A stretch of 64,000 nucleotides of DNA. Source: Isosphaera pallida ATCC 43644. Its GTDB lineage: Bacteria; Planctomycetota; Planctomycetia; Isosphaerales; Isosphaeraceae. Position numbers and translations under genes: made by a program. The notes under the pieces were generated by a model, which had not been told where the DNA came from, ran no database searches, and saw nothing but the letters and a program-made list of their open reading frames with translations. How positions within the stretch are numbered: the stretch's first letter is position 1; each line of letters begins with the position of its first letter. Location: NCBI RefSeq assembly GCF_000186345.1, contig NC_014962.1, positions 4,988,450-5,052,449 on the forward strand, given 5' to 3'. Positions 51,874 through 60,030 of this stretch are shown piece after piece.

Positions 51874-52892
51874 TCTCCGCGACCGCTCGGCTGGGATTCG
51901 CGCTGATTGGCGGGTGGTTGGTCGTTGGCCCAGAGATGGGGAGCGCGGGCGTGGCTTGGGGCCAACGGGAACCCACTCCCCCCGCGACATTGTCCCGGGA
52001 ATCCCCCTTCCGGCTGTTCCGGGAACTGACCGGCCCGCGTCCGCCGCGGTTGATCTCGTATTCCCCCTCCCAGCTCGACCCTCGCAACCCAGCCAATCAG
52101 AACGCCCTGGCCACGACCTCGTTGCAGAACGACCTCAAGACGCTCAAGGCAGCGGGATTCGACGGCTTGATCCTTTACGGTTACAACGAGTCGGTTGGTC
52201 CACGGATCGCGGCGCTGGCCAAAATCGAGGGATTCACGATTCTCTTACCGGGAATCTGGGATCTTCGCTCGTCCAACGAGATCGATGGGGTGGCCAAGCT
52301 CGTCCAGTTGCATCGGGACGACTTCGCCCTGGGAGTGGTGGTGGGCAACGAGGGGATCACCTTCGGGCGATATGAACCGATCGACCTGGAAATCGCCGCG
52401 GCCCGGTTGCGTGCCCAGCTGCCGCCGGGGATTCCCCTGACGACCAGCGAGCCGCTAGGGAGTTACGACGCCGAATTCGTGCGGACCTTCGGCGACTTCC
52501 TCGCCCCCAACATCCATCCGGTCTTCGATCAACCCGAGCTGAACCCGGTTCAAGCGGCGTCCTGGACCCGCACGCAGGCCGCCGACCTGGCCCAACGCGC
52601 TGGCAAACCGGTGCTGGTCAAGGAGACCGGGTTTCCTCACGCCGGCAAGCCGTCCTACACCCCCGAGACCCAAAAGCAGTTCTGGGAAGCGTATTTGCGT
52701 CCCGGTCTGCTGGCCCGCGACCCCGGACACCCCGACCTTTGGCGCTACCACGGGGTCGCCTTCGAGGCGTTCGACCTGCCCTGGAAGGCCGAGGCGTCCC
52801 AACTGCCAATCGAAAAGTCCTGGGGGCTGTTCGACAACAACCGCCGACCCCAACCGGCACTAGAGGTCTGGCGCATATCCCGCCCACGCTAA
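51870..52892 (+). CDS. Secreted GH17-like glycoside hydrolase
   Basis: A 340-residue exported TIM-barrel protein. The signal segment is residues 1-31 (ending near VAWGQ). Barrel elements: ISYSPSQLDPRN at strand 1, LKTLKAAGFDGLILYGY, FTILLPGIWD and FALGVVVGNEGI. Predicted acid/base is Glu161 (VVGNEGI) and predicted nucleophile is Glu252 (LVKETGFP), the pattern of family 17 beta-1,3-glucanase-like proteins. LAPNIHPVFD is another conserved segment. It ends with a Trp-rich region (GLFDNNRRPQPALEVW) typical of the family. Activity on beta-1,3-glucan is an inference. It is coupled to the preceding small gene. Confidence 0.82.
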   Translation: MISATARLGFALIGGWLVVGPEMGSAGVAWGQREPTPPATLSRESPFRLFRELTGPRPPRLISYSPSQLDPRNPANQNALATTSLQNDLKTLKAAGFDGLILYGYNESVGPRIAALAKIEGFTILLPGIWDLRSSNEIDGVAKLVQLHRDDFALGVVVGNEGITFGRYEPIDLEIAAARLRAQLPPGIPLTTSEPLGSYDAEFVRTFGDFLAPNIHPVFDQPELNPVQAASWTRTQAADLAQRAGKPVLVKETGFPHAGKPSYTPETQKQFWEAYLRPGLLARDPGHPDLWRYHGVAFEAFDLPWKAEASQLPIEKSWGLFDNNRRPQPALEVWRISRPR

Positions 52893-52997
52893 CCCAACAC
52901 CCACCTAAAACCACCCGCCGCGCCGAGTCCACGCAATCCCCGTGTTCTTCAACTGATTGGAGAGTTTTATTCTTCGTTTAGACAAACTTCTTAGAAG

Positions 52998-53087
52998 ATG
53001 AGTAATAACCAGGCGATCGCCGACTTCGGGGCCAAGAAGGCGATCCGTGCCGGGGTGGCCCGGTTGAGTTCGACGAGGAGGGCGTGA
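52998..53087 (+). CDS. Possible 29-residue small protein
   Basis: ATG 52998 opens a short frame beginning MSNNQAIADFGAKKAIRAG and ending at TGA 53085-53087, inside the loop of a 7-bp hairpin. No proper ribosome-binding site is present (AGAAG abuts the ATG). It could be chance or a leader peptide of rhaB. Confidence 0.2.
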   Translation: MSNNQAIADFGAKKAIRAGVARLSSTRRA

Positions 53088-53094
53088 CGCCCTC
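53078..53094. terminator. GAGGGCG-TGA-CGCCCTC hairpin
   Basis: A perfect 7-bp stem with a 3-base loop, between the GH17-like gene and rhaB. No U-tract follows on either strand. It may end the upstream operon or fold in the rhaB leader. Confidence 0.4.
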
Positions 53095-53234
53095 GCCAAC
53101 CGACGAAGCGGGCCGTATGATGGCCGATCGGTTCGCCGGGACGGGGCTTGGCGAACCGGCCGCACCCCTCTTGTCTTTTCCTCTTCCTTTCCCGCGACGT
53201 TCCGACTCGACTCGATTCGACGCGAGGCTGCGCC

Positions 53235-54725
53235 ATGACCGCCACCAGTGATTATCTGGCCCTTGATCTAGGGGCCGAAAGCGGCCGGGGTTTGCTGGGT
53301 CGTTTCGACGGCCACCGCCTGACCCTGGAGGAAGTGCATCGCTTCCCCAACGTGCCGGTGCGTTTGATGCGGACGCTGCACTGGGATTTGCCCCGGTTGT
53401 TCAACGACATCAAGGACACAATCCGCAAAGCGCGGCTCAACCAAGCGCGGCTGGACGCGGTGGGTGTGGACACTTGGGGGGTCGATTTCGGCCTGATCGG
53501 CAAGGGCGACACCCTGCTGGGCAATCCGGTCCACTATCGGGACGAACGCACTCAGGGCATCCCCGAGAAGGTCTTCGAGACGCTGCCCCGCGAAGAATTG
53601 TACAACCTCACGGGCCTTCAGATTCTTCCATTCAACACGGTCTTTCAACTCATCGCCATGAAGCGGGCCGAGTCGCCGCTGCTGGAATGCGCCGAGACTC
53701 TCTTGATGATGCCCGACCTCGTCAACTGGTTGCTCACGGGGCGGCGGGTCTGCGAATACACTGATTCCAGCACTAGTCAATTGCTCGACCCCCGGACCCG
53801 CAACTGGTCCGACGAGGTCTGTCGGCGTCTGGACCTACCCCGCTCCATCCTGCCGGACCTGATCCCGCCGGGGACCGAGTTGGGCACCTTGCTGCCCTCG
53901 GTCGCCGAGGAGACCGGTGCCCACGGCTTGGCGGTCATCGCGCCGGCGACTCACGACACCGCCTCGGCTGTTGCGGCTGTGCCGGCCCGGGGCGACTCCG
54001 ATTGGTGCTACCTGAGTTCGGGAACCTGGTCGCTCATGGGGATCGAAACCCCTGCGCCAATCATTAATGAAACCACGTCCCAGCTCAACTTCACCAACGA
54101 GGGCGGAATCGACGGCACCACCCGCGTTCTCAAGAATATCATGGGACTTTGGATCGTTCAGGAGTGCCGCCGCGCTTGGGAACGCTCGACCGGGCGGGAA
54201 TGGACCTACGACGACTTAATCCCCCGCGCCTATTCAGCTGCGCCGTTCGTCTCGTTGATTGACCCGGACGACCCCCGGTTTCTCCCACCCGGCGACATGC
54301 CGGGACGGATCGCGGCCCTCTGCCGCGAAACTGGCCAGCCCGAACCAGCCGACGAGGGGGCGGTGTTGCGTTGCGCGATGGAGAGCCTGGCGCTCAAGTA
54401 TCGCGTGGTGGTCGAGATGCTGGAACGGATCTCGGGCCGGCCGATCCGTACCATTCACATCGTCGGCGGCGGAACTCAAAACACCCTGCTGTGTCAATTC
54501 ACCGCCGACGCGACCGGTCGGGTCGTGCTGGCCGGACCGATCGAGGCCACGGCGATCGGCAATCTATTGGTGCAGGCCATGGGGCGGGGCAAGCTCTCGG
54601 GTCTCAAGGAGCTGCGTGAGGTGGTCGCTCGCTCCTTCCCCCTGGCCGAGTACGAGCCACGCGACCGCGCCGCCTGGGACGACGCGGCCGGACGTTTCGC
54701 CGAGTTAACCGCCCGTCGCGGTTGA
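53235..54725 (+). CDS. rhaB: Rhamnulokinase (FGGY carbohydrate kinase)
   Basis: A 496-residue kinase phosphorylating L-rhamnulose. ATG 53235 has GAGG 9-10 bases upstream, and MTATSDYLALDLGAESGRGLLGRFDG is the family start. Motifs: DAVGVDTWGVDFGLIG, HYRDERTQGIPEKVFE, PFNTVFQLIAMK, LLMMPDLVNWLLTG, VIAPATHDTASAVAAVP, YLSSGTWSLMGIE and the nucleotide-binding IHIVGGGTQNTLLCQF. The gene stands alone: no rhaA, rhaD or regulator is nearby. Planctomycete sugar catabolism of sulfated fucose/rhamnose polymers is a plausible context. Confidence 0.94.
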   Translation: MTATSDYLALDLGAESGRGLLGRFDGHRLTLEEVHRFPNVPVRLMRTLHWDLPRLFNDIKDTIRKARLNQARLDAVGVDTWGVDFGLIGKGDTLLGNPVHYRDERTQGIPEKVFETLPREELYNLTGLQILPFNTVFQLIAMKRAESPLLECAETLLMMPDLVNWLLTGRRVCEYTDSSTSQLLDPRTRNWSDEVCRRLDLPRSILPDLIPPGTELGTLLPSVAEETGAHGLAVIAPATHDTASAVAAVPARGDSDWCYLSSGTWSLMGIETPAPIINETTSQLNFTNEGGIDGTTRVLKNIMGLWIVQECRRAWERSTGREWTYDDLIPRAYSAAPFVSLIDPDDPRFLPPGDMPGRIAALCRETGQPEPADEGAVLRCAMESLALKYRVVVEMLERISGRPIRTIHIVGGGTQNTLLCQFTADATGRVVLAGPIEATAIGNLLVQAMGRGKLSGLKELREVVARSFPLAEYEPRDRAAWDDAAGRFAELTARRG

Positions 54726-54752
54726 GGACCATCTTCAACCAACAACCTTTTT
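54720..54752 (+). terminator. Weak terminator overlapping the rhaB stop codon
   Basis: GGTTGA and TCAACC form a 6-bp stem that includes the TGA stop, followed after 7 bases by CTTTTT. A second CCCACCG/CGGTGGG pairing (54753-54787) lies just beyond and could serve the convergent PEP-CTERM gene. Confidence 0.45.
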
Positions 54753-54851
54753 CCCACCGGCGCGACCGGACGCAGCGTGTCGGTGGGAGGATCGAATTGA
54801 ACGGTTTAGTTCAGCTCAGTTCAGTTCAACGGGATTGCGAGCTCGCCGTGG

Positions 54852-55568
54852 TCAGGACAAACGGGACGCGCAGCGGGGACGACGATTCCAACCAGTCAAC
54901 GCCACCAGACCGACCAAAGTGGTTAGGCCCAGGGTGGACGGTTCGGGAATCGCGTTGCCGGGATCGCCATTGAGCGGTTGAGCCGTGAGGCGAGCATTGA
55001 TGTTGGAAATCGGGACGTTGTTGGTGTCCAGCAGCGTCCCGGTGGCGTAGGTGCCATCGGTTTGGATCACCCAGAAGAAATTGGCGCTGGAGGATCCAAT
55101 GGTCGGCGGGGTGAACACGCTCAAGTTGGGAGCCGCACCGCCGGTGATGTTGGTGAACTCCAGAAAGAAGATGAGGTTGTCGGGGACAGCCTGGTTGAGT
55201 CCGGTGAACTCGACATCCACCAGGTCGAAGGTGTCGGGCAGGGCGATATTGGTCAGGGTCACAGGCGAACCAATGGGCGTGCCCACGAAACTACCCGAGA
55301 CATTGAAGAGCGCCAGGGTCAGGTCGGTGGTCCCGACCGTGCCCGAAGTATTGAAGATCTGGGTGAAGAAGCTGGTCAAGAGCCGATTGGTGCCGCCCAG
55401 GGTGATCTGGTCGCCGCCAGCGCGAGTGCCGTCCACAAGGGCATCGTAGCCCAAGAACGTATCGTTTGTGGTGTTGTCGTAGACCACTTCCGCCTGAATG
55501 GAAGGGGCAACTATGAAGGTTGCCAGAACCCACATGAGAAGCAAGCGAACCGGGGTGAAAGACTTCAC
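54852..55568 (-). CDS. PEP-CTERM secreted protein
   Basis: A 238-residue protein destined for the PEP-CTERM/exosortase system. The GTG at 55568 is the start: it is preceded by AAGGAGGTC with 7-base spacing and followed by a clean signal peptide (VKSFTPVRLLLMWVLATFIV). The central part is a beta-rich choice-of-anchor type domain (YDNTTNDTFLGYDALVDG, TLALFNVSGSFVGTPIG, FFWVIQTDGTYATGTL). The C-terminus has the sorting signal IPEPSTLGLTTLVGLVAL followed by a basic tail (NRRPR). No exosortase is in the window. Surface or extracellular location is expected. Confidence 0.87.
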   Translation of the reverse strand: MKSFTPVRLLLMWVLATFIVAPSIQAEVVYDNTTNDTFLGYDALVDGTRAGGDQITLGGTNRLLTSFFTQIFNTSGTVGTTDLTLALFNVSGSFVGTPIGSPVTLTNIALPDTFDLVDVEFTGLNQAVPDNLIFFLEFTNITGGAAPNLSVFTPPTIGSSSANFFWVIQTDGTYATGTLLDTNNVPISNINARLTAQPLNGDPGNAIPEPSTLGLTTLVGLVALTGWNRRPRCASRLS

Positions 55569-55813
55569 CAGCGAGACCTCCTTGAGATTGAGAAACGTGG
55601 AGATCAAACGAGACCAGGCCCGTGTGAGAAACGGCGTCGTGACGGTTGGGACGAAACGATCGAGGAGTTTGGCGGCTTGCATCATCCCGCTCCGGGTTGC
55701 TGAGATGGCGAGGCCAGTGGCGACGTATGTTGCCAGGTCGGAGAAGGGAACGCAAACCGGAGTTGCCGAAAAATAAACCGCACGAGCCGGGGCCAGATGG
55801 TGTCCGAGGGGGG

Positions 55814-56884
55814 TCATGGAGCCAGGAATTCGGTTTCAAGAAAGGCGGCAGCGCGGTCGAAGGCGTCGGCAGCCTGGGAGAATTCGACGGTCATGGGGTG
55901 AACGGTGGCAGGGGTTTCGATCCCTTGAGGGCCCGCGACCCCGGCGATGACCGGAATCTGGGCCGAGGGACCAGCGGCCAGACGGGCTTCGACCTCGGCG
56001 GTCAGCAACGCATCGGCCAGGGCGCGGGCCGCTTCAGGATGCGGGGCGTTTTTGAGGATGGCGATCGTGTTGGGGATGAACAAGGTGCCGAGTTGGTCGG
56101 GCCGGCGGTCGGGATAGACAATCGCCACGGGCTTGCCGTCGCGCTGTTCAATGATGGCGTCGTCGGTATCGGTTAGGCCGAAGGCGAGTTGGCCGTCGGC
56201 CACGGCGCGGGCGACCGTTTTGTTACCCGCCAGGATTTGGACTTGGTTGGCCTTGAGCCGTCGGAAATAGTCCTTGGCTTTGGCGTCGCCCCAGACTACG
56301 AAGAGGCAAGCGGCGTGCGAGGCGGTGGTACCGAACAACGGCTTGGCCAGGCCAATTCGCCCCTTCCAGGCCGGGTCGGCCAGGCTCTCGATCGAGTCGG
56401 GCCGTTGGTCCTCGGGCACGAGGTCGGTGTTGACGATCAGCACCCGGGCGCGGGCCGCGAAGCCATGCCAGGTCCCCTCGGGGTCCTTGAAGGCGTCCGG
56501 AATCGCCTCGGCCCCCTTGGGGCGATACACGGCTAGCAGTCCCCGCTTCTTGAGCCGCAGGGTGTTGACGATCTCGTTGTTCCAAAACAGGTCGCAACGC
56601 GGATTGTCGGCCTCCAAAATGATGGCGTTAGTCAGGCCGACCGTCTTGGTACTTTCCACGTCGTACTTGGCCTGAATCTCCAAGCCCTCGCGTTGACCAA
56701 TCGCCTCCAAAATCGGCTCGGAAAATTCCCGATCGAGCGCCACATAAGGCACCACCCGGCGGGTCGCCAAGCCCGGCTCGGTCGTTGGTTGGCCACCGCA
56801 GCCGACGACCACCAGCACTAGCGGGGAGAACAGCGCGATCGCCAGACCTAACGTCTGGTGGCGGGGGAAGGTGATCGGGGTCAT
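55814..56884 (-). CDS. Orphan Fe(III)-type ABC substrate-binding lipoprotein
   Basis: A 356-residue periplasmic binding protein of the FbpA/AfuA class. ATG 56884 begins a lipoprotein signal ending in VVVGCGG (lipobox Cys near residue 29). Landmarks: VVPYVALDREFSEPILEAI, ADNPRCDLFWNNEIVNTLRL, GLLAVYRPKGAEAIPDAFKDPEGTWHGFAARAR-like strand, LADPAWKGRIGLAKPLFGTT, GQLAFGLTDTDDAII and TLFIPNTIAILKNAPHPEAARALADALL. No permease or ATPase gene is adjacent, so its transporter is encoded elsewhere, or it acts as a solute sensor for the adjacent kinase (speculative). Confidence 0.9.
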   Translation of the reverse strand: MTPITFPRHQTLGLAIALFSPLVLVVVGCGGQPTTEPGLATRRVVPYVALDREFSEPILEAIGQREGLEIQAKYDVESTKTVGLTNAIILEADNPRCDLFWNNEIVNTLRLKKRGLLAVYRPKGAEAIPDAFKDPEGTWHGFAARARVLIVNTDLVPEDQRPDSIESLADPAWKGRIGLAKPLFGTTASHAACLFVVWGDAKAKDYFRRLKANQVQILAGNKTVARAVADGQLAFGLTDTDDAIIEQRDGKPVAIVYPDRRPDQLGTLFIPNTIAILKNAPHPEAARALADALLTAEVEARLAAGPSAQIPVIAGVAGPQGIETPATVHPMTVEFSQAADAFDRAAAFLETEFLAP

Positions 56885-57014
56885 AGGGTCAAACCGTCCG
56901 AGAACATGAGGATGGCGGCCCGAATTCCTTCGGGGAGGGTGATCAATCAGTTCAGTTAGTGGGCGAGGCGTCGTCAAGGGGAGAGCGTGGGATGAGACGG
57001 GGGAAGGTCGGTGG

Positions 57015-59594
57015 TTATTGGTTTTCGCGTTGGATGACGATGAACCAATGAAAATGGTTCAAGGCGCGTTTGGGGAGGAGGACTTCTTCGAAGGCAGCCA
57101 GTTGGGGGGGGTGTTCGGGGTGGAGTGGATTGACGAAATCGGGCAGGAGGTTGGGCAAGCCGTTGGAGAGATCACCGTCGGAGGAGCGGCGGTATTGTTT
57201 GAAGAGTTTGAGCGTGCGGTCGTCGATCCGAAAGATGGGTTCGTCGGCGTCGGCGTCGTTACGCGCTTCGATTTCCCTGTGGTGGAGGACGAGACCCTGC
57301 TGCGGTTCGACGAATCGGTTGGGATCGTTTTGGTTGGGGGCGAGTTGGTCGTTGCCGAGGTTGATGATCATGACCGACTGATTGGTGCCGTTGAGGTCGT
57401 CCTCAAGGAAGGCGAAGTAGCCTAGGGGGAGGGTCATGGCCAGGGTGCCCAGGATTTGGGAGGGGTCGCGATTGGCTCGGGCCTCGTTGTTGGCGTAGAT
57501 CGGGGTGGAAAAGGCGATTTTGAGCCGTCTGTCGTTGGCGCTTCGGTAGGGGATGGAGATGTGCGAGAATAGGATGCGCGGCCGCTCGGAGCCGACCTGG
57601 TTTGGGAGCATGTCTTGACCGCTGCCGTGGAAATGGTCGCGGTAAAAGAAGGTGTTGCCGAGTTGTCTGGGGTCGTCGGGGACGCGGGCGAGTTGGCGGC
57701 CGGCGGCGTCGAAGATCACACAGCTGTCGATGCCTTTTTTTCCGCTCCGTTGTTGAGCGCCGGGGAGTTGGTCTTTGATCTTGTCGATGCGATAGCCGAT
57801 CCACTCGTCGAGTTTGCCCAGGACGCCTTGTTTGAGAGCGGCGATTCGATCTGGTTTGATGGGGGGGGCAGGCAGGTTGGGCGGAGGTTCCTCGCGGGCG
57901 AAGTCAGTCATCAAGCGACGGAGTTCCTCGTCGGCGGCCTGTTGCTCCAGGACCCGGAGATGTTCCTCCAGCACGCTGCCCACATTCTTGGCGGCCAGAC
58001 GGGCCGAGAGGACCATCAGCCGTTCCCGCGATTGTTCGGCTTGGGCGCGCGCTTCGGCCTCGCGGTTGGCCAGCATGTTCAGGAATCCCGCCGACATGAT
58101 CGCCACCAGCGCTACGACGACTAGCCCCAGCCCAAAGCCAACGGTCGCCCCGCGATGCCGACGGCTCCAGCGGCCCAGACGTTCCCAGCGGGGTTCGGCG
58201 TAGGCGTGAACCTTTTCGTCGGCGAGGAAGCGTTCCACCTCGTCGGCCAGTTCCTTGGCCGAGCGGTAGCGGTCTTCGGGTTGGACCTTCATTGCCTTGA
58301 GGCAGATCGCCTCCAGAGCCGGCGCAATTCCCGGCTTGAGTTGACGGGGACAGGGGAAATCGCCTCGAGGGATCGCTTCAATCACCCGATCCACTCCTTG
58401 CTGCTTGGGCAGGTAGGGCGGGCGTCCGGTAAGGATCTCAAACAGGATCGTCCCCAGCGCGTACAGGTCGCTGGCCGGTGTGAGAGGCTGACCGGTGATC
58501 TGTTCGGGCGACATGTAGGGCAGGGTGCCAGCGCCGTCGTTACGGGGCGGGGCTGGTTGACTGGCCGGAGAAGAACCTTCCCCGGTGGCCGAGAGGGAAG
58601 TAGCCCGCTCCCGGATCAACTTTTCGAGCTCGGGCTGGGTAAGCGGCACCGTCTGCACCTGATCGGGCAGCCCGTCCACCTGCTCCTTGGTGAGAATCTG
58701 GGCCAGTCCCCAATCGACCACCAAGGTCTCGTCGAACTTGCCCAGCATGATGTTGCGCGGCTTGAGGTCGCGGTGGATGACCCGCTTGCTGTGCGCATAC
58801 GCGATCGTGTTGCAGATCGACACGAATTGGGTCAATAAGGTGTGGAACTTGACCCGACGTTCGCGGCGCTGCTCTTCGGTCAAATCATCCAGACGGTGAT
58901 ATTCGTGGATCGCTTTGGAAAGGTCGCGGCCCTGGATGAGCCGCATCACATAAAACGGCGGGTCGTTGGAATCTCTGCCGGGAGAGAGGGCGTACACTGG
59001 CACAATGCCGGGATGGTCCAGGCGTCCGGTGATAATCGCCTCGTGGTGAAACCGTCGGTACGCCTCCTGGAGACCGCCCTCCATTTTCCCGGCCGAATCG
59101 GGGCGAATCACCTTGATGGCCACCCGGCGATTGAGGACGCGGTCGCGGGCAATGAAGACCTGGCCCAACCCGCCTTTGCCGTGCGCGAGCATTCGGAACT
59201 TATCATAGCGGAGGCGAATCTCACACTTGCCCTGGCCCGGCAGGATCGCCCGGAGTTCTGGAGGCACGGTGTCCTCCCCCTCCTGATCCTCCTCCTCTTC
59301 CCCGACCGACCCCATGCCCGCTGGCCAGTGGGGGGGCCGCATCTCCGAGTCGCTAGACCTTCTCGTCCCCGAATCCCCCGATCCACCGACCGGGTGGTGG
59401 GGGTGGTGTGAGATGGTCGGGGGGCAGACTTGCTCGGCGCTCTCCGTCTCCGCCGGTTGCCCGAACTGGGGTGGGCCCACCGCCAGACTCGACTCCGAAA
59501 CCAACGTTGCCGGGGTATACGTCCGAGTCTTGTTGCCTTCCCCGTCGGTTTCGTCGGGAGGGGGGGAGGTGTTGGGGAGGGATGGGTCGGACAT
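57015..59594 (-). CDS. Receptor-like Ser/Thr protein kinase with extracytoplasmic Cache-like domain
   Basis: An 859-residue membrane kinase. A disordered N-terminus (1-120) leads to a Hanks-type kinase domain (about 130-465): Gly loop GKGGLGQVF, Lys161 (VAIKVI), catalytic HRDLKPRN (274-281, Asp276), D294-W295-G296 in place of DFG (common in planctomycetes), a Pro/Ser-rich insert, then GTLPYMSPEQ and DLYALGTILFEILTG. One membrane helix (about 483-508) is followed by a predicted periplasmic sensor whose sequence (IFDAAGRQLARVPDDPRQLGNTFFYRDHFHG ... KIAFSTPIY) resembles a Cache domain. No separate ligand or partner is proven. It is divergent from the haloperoxidase-like gene. Confidence 0.93.
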   Translation of the reverse strand: MSDPSLPNTSPPPDETDGEGNKTRTYTPATLVSESSLAVGPPQFGQPAETESAEQVCPPTISHHPHHPVGGSGDSGTRRSSDSEMRPPHWPAGMGSVGEEEEDQEGEDTVPPELRAILPGQGKCEIRLRYDKFRMLAHGKGGLGQVFIARDRVLNRRVAIKVIRPDSAGKMEGGLQEAYRRFHHEAIITGRLDHPGIVPVYALSPGRDSNDPPFYVMRLIQGRDLSKAIHEYHRLDDLTEEQRRERRVKFHTLLTQFVSICNTIAYAHSKRVIHRDLKPRNIMLGKFDETLVVDWGLAQILTKEQVDGLPDQVQTVPLTQPELEKLIRERATSLSATGEGSSPASQPAPPRNDGAGTLPYMSPEQITGQPLTPASDLYALGTILFEILTGRPPYLPKQQGVDRVIEAIPRGDFPCPRQLKPGIAPALEAICLKAMKVQPEDRYRSAKELADEVERFLADEKVHAYAEPRWERLGRWSRRHRGATVGFGLGLVVVALVAIMSAGFLNMLANREAEARAQAEQSRERLMVLSARLAAKNVGSVLEEHLRVLEQQAADEELRRLMTDFAREEPPPNLPAPPIKPDRIAALKQGVLGKLDEWIGYRIDKIKDQLPGAQQRSGKKGIDSCVIFDAAGRQLARVPDDPRQLGNTFFYRDHFHGSGQDMLPNQVGSERPRILFSHISIPYRSANDRRLKIAFSTPIYANNEARANRDPSQILGTLAMTLPLGYFAFLEDDLNGTNQSVMIINLGNDQLAPNQNDPNRFVEPQQGLVLHHREIEARNDADADEPIFRIDDRTLKLFKQYRRSSDGDLSNGLPNLLPDFVNPLHPEHPPQLAAFEEVLLPKRALNHFHWFIVIQRENQ

Positions 59595-60030
59595 CGCAGC
59601 GCGGTTCCAATTCGAGAAGGCGTCTTGAAACGGCGTCCTCTGGTGGGTTGGGTTTTGGAGGCCGGGCTCAACGAGAGGATCGACAGGACGACGAGCTCCT
59701 CCAGCTTAATCGGAGAACGAGGGATCGGGCAACCCGACGAGGCCCAGAAAAAGTCGGTATAGGCATATGGGTTAGATCGAGCGCGACGGAGATCCCGTGA
59801 TCTTGAATACTCGGGACGCGCGACTGGTTTTTCCGTCGCAACCGTTGTCCAGGTTCGTTGGTTTGCTCCGATCCAGCGGGGGAGTTTGGGGAAATCCTTC
59901 GAAGACAAAGTAAGACTAAGTGGATCGCAAGGGCAGCGATCGGCGACCAAGCCGTGCCCGCGCCCGTTGAAGCGTCCAGAAGGGAAATGGCGTGGCGAGG
60001 GAAACCCAAAGGTCAAGAGGACGGTCCCTA
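59595..60030. other. Divergent promoter region, kinase / haloperoxidase-like genes
   Basis: About 435 bases. TATACC on the minus strand (59757-59762) is a possible -10 for the kinase, but no -35 is clear. No gene or long inverted repeat is seen. Confidence 0.4.
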
